A DNA stretch of 11,355 nucleotides from contig CAIOHJ010000199.1 in the NCBI GenBank assembly GCA_903858085.1, positions 1-11,355 on the forward strand, read 5' to 3'. Below, one piece after another: positions 6,621-11,355 of the stretch (within the stretch, counting starts at the first letter, position 1; every line of letters starts with the position of its first letter). Made by a program: the position numbers and the translations under genes. This DNA comes from an uncultured Chloroflexota bacterium (GTDB lineage: Bacteria > Chloroflexota > Anaerolineae > Caldilineales > Caldilineaceae). The notes under the pieces are model-generated. The model was not told the DNA's origin and ran no database searches. It saw only the letters and a program-made list of their open reading frames with translations.

Positions 6621-7019
6621 CTACGCCTTCTTGGGGCCGTTTTTGCCACCCCGCCGTGTGTCAATGTCCCCTTCGTAGCTGAGCGCCTCTTTGTCACGTT
6701 CGCCGGTGCGAATGCGGTAGACCTGATCGACCGGTGTCACGAAGATCAACCCGTCGCCTGTCTGCCCGGTGCGTGCTGCTTTGATGATCGTTTCGACTGT
6801 CTTGTCCACGTTGTGGTCGCTCAAGACAATGTTGAGCTGGATCTTGGAGAGCATGTCCACATAGTAGGTTCCGGTGCGTGCTGCCAGCTCGATCCCGCCC
6901 TGGCGGCCGTGGCCGCGCACTTCAATGACATTCATCCCAACAATCCCGATTTCACGCAACGCCTGTTTGACATCATTCAGCTTTTCTTCCCGAATGATGG
7001 CTTCAATTTTTTTTGTCAT
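6621..7019 (-). CDS. glnK: P-II family nitrogen regulatory protein (GlnB/GlnK)
   Basis: This trimeric cytoplasmic signal protein senses ATP/ADP and 2-oxoglutarate and typically plugs AmtB when nitrogen is sufficient. GHGRQGGIE (36-44) begins the T-loop. Ungapped alignment with E. coli GlnB from memory places Tyr52 at the uridylylation site Tyr51. Gln40 and Lys59, matching the 2-oxoglutarate ligands Gln39 and Lys58, are present. In the B-loop TGQTGDGLIF (84-93), Leu91 replaces the usual ATP-phosphate-binding Lys90. Arg102 and Arg104 in YRIRTGE are kept. After the usual end near residue 113 comes a charged tail of about 20 residues ending GGKNGPKKA. GGGAGGAA precedes the ATG. It follows amtB by 72 bp, the classic amtB-glnK pair, which is why I use glnK rather than glnB. 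Confidence 0.94.
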   Translation of the reverse strand: MTKKIEAIIREEKLNDVKQALREIGIVGMNVIEVRGHGRQGGIELAARTGTYYVDMLSKIQLNIVLSDHNVDKTVETIIKAARTGQTGDGLIFVTPVDQVYRIRTGERDKEALSYEGDIDTRRGGKNGPKKA

Positions 7020-7091
7020 GGTTCCTCCCAGAGCTATTTGCCCGGCTGTATACCGATCGTTGATACCGTTGGCTGTTCAGCGACAGCGCTC

Positions 7092-8318
7092 TCAGGCGTA
7101 GGCCCGCTCGCCATGCTCACTCACATCCAGGCCAACTTCTTCTTCTGACTCGCTGACGCTCAGCCCTAAGATCTTGTCGAGTCCCTTGGCGATCACGAAG
7201 GTGAGCACGAAGGCAAAGATTGCCGCACCGACAGCGGCGACTAGCTGGATCACAAATTGATTGGGGTTGCCGTAGAACAGACCGTCGGCCCCAAATTCGT
7301 TGATGCTTTTGGTAGCAAACAGCCCTGTGGCCAGCGCACCCCACATCCCGGCCATCCCATGGCAGCCCCACACATCCAAGGATTCGTCGAGCCGGCGGCT
7401 GTGGATAAACTTGATGCTGTAGTAGCTGATGGGGGCGCCGACAGCACCGATGAGAATGGCTGCCAGTGGGGTGACGAAGCCCGCCGCAGGGGTGATGGCC
7501 ACCAGGCCAACAACTGCGCCAGTGACAATGCCAAGCACGCTCGGTTTTTTGTCGCTCCAGGCCAGCAGCATCCAGACCACAGCAGCGGCTGCGGCGGCCA
7601 CATTGGTGTTCATCAAGGCCGTGAAGGCCAGTCCATTGGCACCCAGCGCGCTGCCACCGTTGAAGCCAAACCAGCCCACCCACAGCAGCCCCGCCCCCAA
7701 CACTGTCAGCGGAATGTTGTTGGGCTCAATGCTGATGGAGCCGTAGCCGCGGCGACCACGGATGACCAGCGCAAACGCCAGCGCCGAAAAACCGGCCGCA
7801 ATGTGAACAACGGTGCCACCTGCAAAATCCAGCGCGCCGTAGGTGCGCAGAACGCCACCTACAGCCCACACCCAGTGGGCCAGCGGCGCATAGATCACCG
7901 TCGCCCAGAGCAAGGTGAAGACCAGAAAAGTGCGGAAACGGATGCGCTCAACAAAGGCCCCTGTGATCAGCGCCGGCGTGATCACAGCAAAGGTCATCTG
8001 AAAAGCAGCAAAGGCGATCGCCGGAATCGTCGCTGAGTAGTTGGGGTCCGGCGCAGCACCGACCCCGTTCAACCCGAGAAAATCCAATCCGCCAATCCAG
8101 CCGCCCTGTGTAGGACCAAAGGCCAGGGTGTATCCGTAGAGCACCCACTGCACGCCGATCAACCCCATCGTGATGAAGCTGAGGTTGAGCGTGGAGAGCA
8201 AGTTCTTTTTACGAACCATGCCGCCATAAAAAAAGCCCAGAGCTGGCGTCATCATGGTGACCAGCGCAGTCGCTATCAAAATCCAGGCGGTATCGCCTGT
8301 ATCGATGACGGCTTCCAT
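7092..8318 (-). CDS. amtB: Ammonium transporter (Amt/MEP/Rh family)
   Basis: This is an integral membrane ammonium channel/transporter with about 11 hydrophobic helices over 408 residues, normal for the family. The pore histidine pair is visible: His172 in GGTVVHIAAG and His320 in VWGCHGMAG. Asp164, six residues before GGTVVH's first valine, fits the conserved Asp of the ammonium recruitment region. FAAFQMTFA (103-111) carries the Phe gate region, and LLWVGWFGFNGG (211-222) is a family signature. The N-terminus begins directly with the first helix, so no cleaved signal peptide is evident. The cytoplasmic tail ends with VGLDVSEHGERAYA, the conserved P-II-interacting end. AAAGGAG lies 7 nt before the ATG. 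The P-II gene follows on the same strand after 72 bp, forming an amtB-glnK operon probably induced by nitrogen limitation. Confidence 0.96.
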   Translation of the reverse strand: MEAVIDTGDTAWILIATALVTMMTPALGFFYGGMVRKKNLLSTLNLSFITMGLIGVQWVLYGYTLAFGPTQGGWIGGLDFLGLNGVGAAPDPNYSATIPAIAFAAFQMTFAVITPALITGAFVERIRFRTFLVFTLLWATVIYAPLAHWVWAVGGVLRTYGALDFAGGTVVHIAAGFSALAFALVIRGRRGYGSISIEPNNIPLTVLGAGLLWVGWFGFNGGSALGANGLAFTALMNTNVAAAAAAVVWMLLAWSDKKPSVLGIVTGAVVGLVAITPAAGFVTPLAAILIGAVGAPISYYSIKFIHSRRLDESLDVWGCHGMAGMWGALATGLFATKSINEFGADGLFYGNPNQFVIQLVAAVGAAIFAFVLTFVIAKGLDKILGLSVSESEEEVGLDVSEHGERAYA

Positions 8319-8558
8319 AGGTTGTCTCCTTTTTCCACTTCGCTTGTGTTTTTGAACGCCAAAATTTCAGATACTGCCACTCACCCCGTGCAGCAAGCCT
8401 GTGATCTCCTGGCTGGACCGCACGTTACCAAGATACCAGCTCTTTGCCTGCAGTGCATTGGATATATTGCACAATCTTTGATGAATAGATTGAACAATTC
8501 ATGAACGAAAACCCGAAAAAAAAGCGCCAATCAGCGCCAAACTGCGCAAAAAAGAGAG
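8319..8558. other. Leader and promoter region upstream of amtB
   Basis: This is the amtB-proximal part of a roughly 378-bp gap. The stretch at about 8461-8520 is clearly more AT-rich than its surroundings and is the probable promoter region, but I could not place a convincing -35/-10 pair. ATGAAT (8481-8486) and ATTCAT (8497-8502) form an inverted repeat around 10 bp that may be an operator. No sigma-54 (TGGCAC-N5-TTGCA-like) site was seen. The remaining sequence down to amtB holds only the ribosome-binding site. No RNA gene or believable small gene was recognised. Confidence 0.4.
8516..8540 (-). terminator. Possible second (backup) intrinsic terminator
   Basis: On the minus strand GGCGCT (8538-8533), loop GATT and GGCGCT (8528-8523) can form a 6-bp stem with four G-C pairs and two G-U pairs, followed directly by seven Ts (8522-8516). 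The two stem arms are also seen as a direct repeat AGCGCCAA on the plus strand. It lies about 20 bp beyond the main terminator of the LarA-like gene and may catch read-through before amtB. The stem is short, so this is tentative. Confidence 0.38.
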
Positions 8559-8602
8559 ACAAAGGCTGGCCTCGCGCACAGTTGCGCGAGGCCAGCCTTT
8601 GT
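8553..8602 (-). terminator. Strong rho-independent terminator of the LarA-like gene
   Basis: Positions 8559-8578 and 8583-8602 are perfect inverted repeats of 20 bp with a 4-nt loop (CAGT on the plus strand). Reading the minus strand, the hairpin is followed by CTCTCTTTTTTG, a T-tract. It begins about 95 bp after the stop codon of the LarA-like gene and should insulate amtB from it. On the plus strand no T-tract follows, so it is directional. Confidence 0.85.
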
Positions 8603-8696
8603 GCAGAACGTATAGTGTCCAGTGTATTGGGTGAACGAGAAAGCAGCTTTCTTCAGGCCTGGGGTCTCTGCTGCTGGTGGGGGGGACCTGGGTTCT

Positions 8697-9926
8697 CTAC
8701 CTCCAGCTCAGATTGGGACAACGATCCACGGTCTCTGCCAGAGCGTTTGAGACAGCGATTTTGTCCAGCTGCAGCGTGTTGGCAATACGAACCACGGCTG
8801 CACGATTCCAGTCGTCGATCCCGCTGGTCAGCAGTGCAGCCCGCACTGCATCGTCAAGTGTCGGCAGGGCAATCGGCAGCCGTCCGCTCTCGGGTGTGCC
8901 CGCTGCGATCGCGTTGACGTAGGTCGAAACCCGGTCGATTTGCCCCAATCCTGACTCGGTTGTGAAATCAGCCTGCCCGATCCCGATCGCGTTGCCGCCG
9001 CCCGTTGGCGTGAGCCCCCCCACCACGATCCGGGCGATTGTGGGGCCCCGATAGCCTGGCAGGATCCCTTTGGCGGTGCGGCCGATGATGTTGGGGTCCA
9101 TGCCAGCCCCGCTGATCTCTTTGCCGATCATGTCGACAATCAGCACGTCGATGTGTTCGAAGTGCAGACGCGCCATGTGGGCATAGGCGATCTGCAGCAG
9201 CTCGGCCTCCCGTGCCAGGAGCTGTCTGCGCGGAATTGCCTCCACGATAAAACTTTCGTCGTAAGCATTTTCCACGATCGCGAGGCCAAAGCCGACAGGC
9301 ACCTTTTCCAAAATTGCTGCGGCTGTCGTTGGCACCACCGTGTGGAAGCGGGCAAAGGTCTCCTGGTGCACACGAGCGCAGCCTGCATGGTTGGCAAAGC
9401 CGATCACCAGCATCTTGCACAGCCCACTCTCATGGGTTCCGGTAAAATCGGTATGCGGCTTGACCCGGTTGACTGGGAGAATCCAGTCGGCCTGCAGCGC
9501 CTCACGGTCAAAATAGATGGGCATCCCCCAATGGGTCTCGCCTATCTGGACAACTTCGTTGTTGGAGAGCACAGGGGCACCGACGCTGGCTTCGTTCACC
9601 CCCAGATGTTCTAGCACGTGGCGCTGCCCTTCGGCGGTGCCGCCGCCATGGCTGCCCATGGCGGGCACCAGGTAAGGAGAGAGCCCGCTGGCCCGGCACG
9701 CGGCCACTGTAGCCCGCAGCACAGGAACCAGGTCGCGGATGCCACGGCTGCCAGCGCCGATAGCCACCCGCTCACCCGGGCGGGCCCCCATTGCTTGCAA
9801 CCCGCGCGCCACCTCAGCGTAGGCCGTCGCAGAGACATCCGCCAGCTGTGGACGTTCAAAATGTTGAGTGACTGGCCGCAGCTGCGGCAGCGGCCGTCCG
9901 GAGATCGTCGATGGCAAGACGGACAT
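8697..9926 (-). CDS. LarA-superfamily protein (lactate racemase-like, predicted nickel-pincer racemase/epimerase)
   Basis: This 409-residue protein is related to lactate racemase LarA, which uses a nickel-pincer nucleotide to swap the configuration of 2-hydroxy acids. Motifs in order are VAIGAGSRGIRD (54-65), MGSHGGGTAEGQ (90-101), NRVKPHTDF (153-161) with ESGLCKM (166-172), the His187 segment, FGLAIVENAYDE (213-224), and IGKEISGAGMDPNIIGR (267-283). His93, His158, Lys171 and His187 line up, with nearly the same spacing, with Lactiplantibacillus LarA His108, His174, Lys184 and His200 (remembered numbering). I start at ATG 9926 because AAAGGA lies 6 nt upstream; a TTG at 9986 would add 20 residues without support. 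It follows the C39 gene by 75 bp and ends at a strong terminator. No larB/larC/larE maturation genes are in view. The substrate is unknown and need not be lactate. Confidence 0.85.
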   Translation of the reverse strand: MSVLPSTISGRPLPQLRPVTQHFERPQLADVSATAYAEVARGLQAMGARPGERVAIGAGSRGIRDLVPVLRATVAACRASGLSPYLVPAMGSHGGGTAEGQRHVLEHLGVNEASVGAPVLSNNEVVQIGETHWGMPIYFDREALQADWILPVNRVKPHTDFTGTHESGLCKMLVIGFANHAGCARVHQETFARFHTVVPTTAAAILEKVPVGFGLAIVENAYDESFIVEAIPRRQLLAREAELLQIAYAHMARLHFEHIDVLIVDMIGKEISGAGMDPNIIGRTAKGILPGYRGPTIARIVVGGLTPTGGGNAIGIGQADFTTESGLGQIDRVSTYVNAIAAGTPESGRLPIALPTLDDAVRAALLTSGIDDWNRAAVVRIANTLQLDKIAVSNALAETVDRCPNLSWR

Positions 9927-10001
9927 GACAGATCCTTTCTGTGGAGAAGAGGGGCGATTGGTTGCAGAAAATGCTGCTGCGCGCAAGGTTTTTGTCAGGC
10001 A

Positions 10002-11355
10002 TCACCGGCCAGTCAGTTCAGCACGCAGCTCCAACGCCGGAGTAAACTGGGGTGCCAGCTCCAGCGCACGTTCTGCTGCATCCAACGCCGCTGCAGGGTC
10101 GCCCAGGGCCAGCAGGGCACGGCTCCGCCAGTAGAAGATTTCCTCGACGCTTGCGGTTTCTTCCAAAACGACGTCGCTGATCGCAAGGACATCCTGCGCC
10201 CGCCCTGTGTTGACATAGGCTTCAAAGGGGGTGTGCTGGTACCAGAGCATGCGCTTGGGCAAACCGATCGCACGTGCCTGGTCGAAGGCCGCAGCTGCTT
10301 CCGCATAACGTCCCTGCTCTGTCAGGCTGCTGCCCAGGTTGAACCAGGCAAAACGGTCCGTCTGGTCGGCAGCCAGGTCGGTTCGTGCTTGCTGCTCGGC
10401 ATCGGCCCACATCCTGCCCTTGTCCAGACCGGCCTGACCCAGGATCGCCGTGACCTGCGCCTCCCGTTCGGGGGGGTAGACCAGCAAAAAGGTGCGGTTG
10501 AAGACCTTCCACCATTCTGCCAGCTGATCGTAGGCAACGCGTATGCCGCCATAGGGCTCGAAGGAGAGCAGACCGACAGCGTCGAGCGAGTCGTAGAGTG
10601 TCCACTGGGCCGCCGCATCGTCGTAGCCAACCAGCAGCCGGTAGTGGCCGATGCCTTCGCCGTCGGCTCGTTCGTACCAGGTTTCGAGCACAACCGGTAC
10701 CCCATTGGCCAGAAGCGTGCGCAACAGCAGAGGGGTCCCGTTGACCAGTTCGTGTGCGACATAGCCCTGGCCGGTCGCGTAGTTGACCAGCTCATACGGG
10801 CTGACATTTTTGTCGTCGGGTGAAGTGCGCAACACCCCGCCGATCGCTGCCTGGTCAAGCGTGCTGCCGTAATAGCTGAGGTTCATTGCCAGCGTCGCTG
10901 GCCCACAGTTGTTCCAGGTCTGCCATTCGTGGCGGATCCCGGCGAGCTGCACGGAAGCAGGGGGGGCTTCGATCGTCGCAGTCGGCAGGAGAGTCGCAGG
11001 TAAAGAAGGAACAGGGGTCGCAGTGGGCAGCACAAGCAGGATCGGCTGTGCAGTCGCCTCTGGGGTCGCCTCTGGGGTCGCCTCTGGGGCTGTCTCTGGG
11101 GCCGCCTCTGGGGTCGCCTCTGGGGCTGTCTCTGGGGCTGTCTCTGGGGCTGTCTCTGGGGTCGCCTCTGGGGCTGTCTCTGGGGCCGTCTCTGTGGCTG
11201 TCTCTGGGACTGTCTCTGGGGCCGCCTCTGGGGCTGCCTCTGTGGCTGTCTCTGGGGTCGCCTCTGGGGCTGTCTCTGGGGTCGCCTCTGGGGTCGCCTC
11301 TGGGGGGAGTTGAGAGAGGGTCGTTCGAATCAACCCGATGCCAGCCAGGCTGGTA
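10002..11355 (-). CDS. C39-like cysteine peptidase with TPR repeats and a long PE(A/T)-repeat linker, 5' end beyond window
   Basis: The frame stays open through the right edge (the codons before TTG 11333 read TSLAGIG), so the true N-terminus, probably a signal or membrane segment, is missing. Counting from that TTG, residues 11-94 are 21 tetrapeptides of PEAT/PETA type. A PTATP-like linker follows (103-126). The Peptidase_C39_2-like domain spans about 130-290: Gln138 is a candidate oxyanion residue, NNCGPAT has nucleophile Cys143, GHYRLLVGYD has His230, and LYDSL has Asp248. From about 327 to 440 there are three TPR-like repeats (WFNLGSSLTEQGRYAEAAAA, FYWRSRALLALGDPAAALDA). It probably acts outside the membrane as a papain-like protease or peptide-processing enzyme, with TPRs binding partners. 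No double-glycine leader peptide or ABC exporter is nearby, so a bacteriocin role is unsupported. The LarA-like gene follows after 75 bp. Confidence 0.85.
   Translation of the reverse strand, partial: TSLAGIGLIRTTLSQLPPEATPEATPETAPEATPETATEAAPEAAPETVPETATETAPETAPEATPETAPETAPETAPEATPEAAPETAPEATPEATPEATAQPILLVLPTATPVPSLPATLLPTATIEAPPASVQLAGIRHEWQTWNNCGPATLAMNLSYYGSTLDQAAIGGVLRTSPDDKNVSPYELVNYATGQGYVAHELVNGTPLLLRTLLANGVPVVLETWYERADGEGIGHYRLLVGYDDAAAQWTLYDSLDAVGLLSFEPYGGIRVAYDQLAEWWKVFNRTFLLVYPPEREAQVTAILGQAGLDKGRMWADAEQQARTDLAADQTDRFAWFNLGSSLTEQGRYAEAAAAFDQARAIGLPKRMLWYQHTPFEAYVNTGRAQDVLAISDVVLEETASVEEIFYWRSRALLALGDPAAALDAAERALELAPQFTPALELRAELTGR
11053..11304. repeat. 21 tandem copies of a 12-bp repeat inside the C39/TPR gene
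   Basis: Twenty-one units of exactly 12 bp run without any insertion or deletion. Plus-strand consensus is G(T/C)(C/T)G(C/T)CTCTGGG. Units mix two main forms, gtcgcctctggg and gctgtctctggg, plus gccgcc variants and a few single changes (gtg for ggg at units 12 and 16, a leading a at unit 14). In the coding frame they specify PEAT, PETA and PEAA tetrapeptides, giving one Glu per four residues and no positive charge. Confidence 0.95.

Noticed and set aside
6621..7019. Apparent loss of the T-loop uridylylation tyrosine in the P-II protein
   Set aside because: A first glance suggested that ELAARTG had lost it, but ungapped alignment shows that Tyr52 matches E. coli Tyr51, so the site is present.
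8501..8917. Plus-strand frame beginning MNENPKKKRQ
   Set aside because: It starts in the amtB upstream region, runs through the terminator hairpin and then antisense to the end of the LarA-like gene; it lacks a Shine-Dalgarno sequence.
9927..9986. TTG start that would lengthen the LarA-like protein by 20 residues
   Set aside because: The added residues look non-conserved and the ATG at 9926 has a well-placed AAAGGA.
9618..10823. A 401-codon plus-strand frame spanning the LarA-like and C39 genes
   Set aside because: It is antisense to two genes with clear motifs and runs across their intergenic gap; composition suggests a shadow frame.
11053..11304. CRISPR-like array
   Set aside because: The repeats are directly contiguous 12-bp units without spacers and lie within a coding frame.
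10909..11313. Plus-strand frame encoding a VASG/AVSG repeat protein
   Set aside because: It is the complement of the 12-bp repeat. The minus-strand reading continues in frame into a clear C39 domain, whereas this frame has no other domain.

Overview
The window looks like chromosomal DNA from a high-GC, free-living bacterium, most likely a member of the Chloroflexota. This assignment is an inference. It rests on PTATP-type linkers in an exported protein, a C39 peptidase fused to TPR repeats, Tat-type lipoprotein signals on a substrate-binding protein, and an archaeal-like P-II sequence (GxGRQGGI). There is no marker gene to confirm it. Eight genes are present; seven lie on the minus strand and one on the plus strand. 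No transposon, phage, CRISPR, tRNA or rRNA was seen.

Left part (1-4627, minus strand, read right to left). The order is an exported arabinan-degrading GH43 lipoprotein, a PLP-dependent DegT/DnrJ-type sugar aminotransferase, a complete acetyl-CoA synthetase, and the first ~84 codons of a second, related acyl-CoA ligase that runs off the left edge. A near-consensus sigma-70 promoter directly after the aminotransferase stop codon suggests that the two ligases form their own transcription unit.

Middle (4628-8318). A roughly 325-bp divergent promoter region has dyad symmetries over a candidate promoter for the GH43 gene. It separates that gene from a plus-strand family-5 solute-binding lipoprotein with no permease or ATPase genes beside it. 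The solute-binding gene converges on an amtB-glnK ammonium-sensing operon. The P-II protein of that operon keeps its T-loop tyrosine and 2-oxoglutarate ligands, but it has Leu in place of the usual ATP-binding Lys of the B-loop and a basic C-terminal tail.

Right part (8319-11355). A perfect 20-bp hairpin plus T-tract, followed by a second weaker hairpin plus T-tract, terminates a LarA-superfamily gene. That protein keeps all four residues corresponding to the nickel-pincer and catalytic residues of lactate racemase. Upstream of it is an exported or membrane-anchored C39-type cysteine peptidase with TPR repeats. Its linker is encoded by 21 perfectly phased 12-bp repeats, and its N-terminus lies beyond the right edge.

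The overall theme is scavenging and central assimilation: plant polysaccharide, oligopeptide-like solutes, ammonium, acetate and possibly a hydroxy acid. I found no convincing new multi-gene system. The most interesting items are the LarA homologue, the altered P-II B-loop, the repeat-encoded linker and the tandem ligases.
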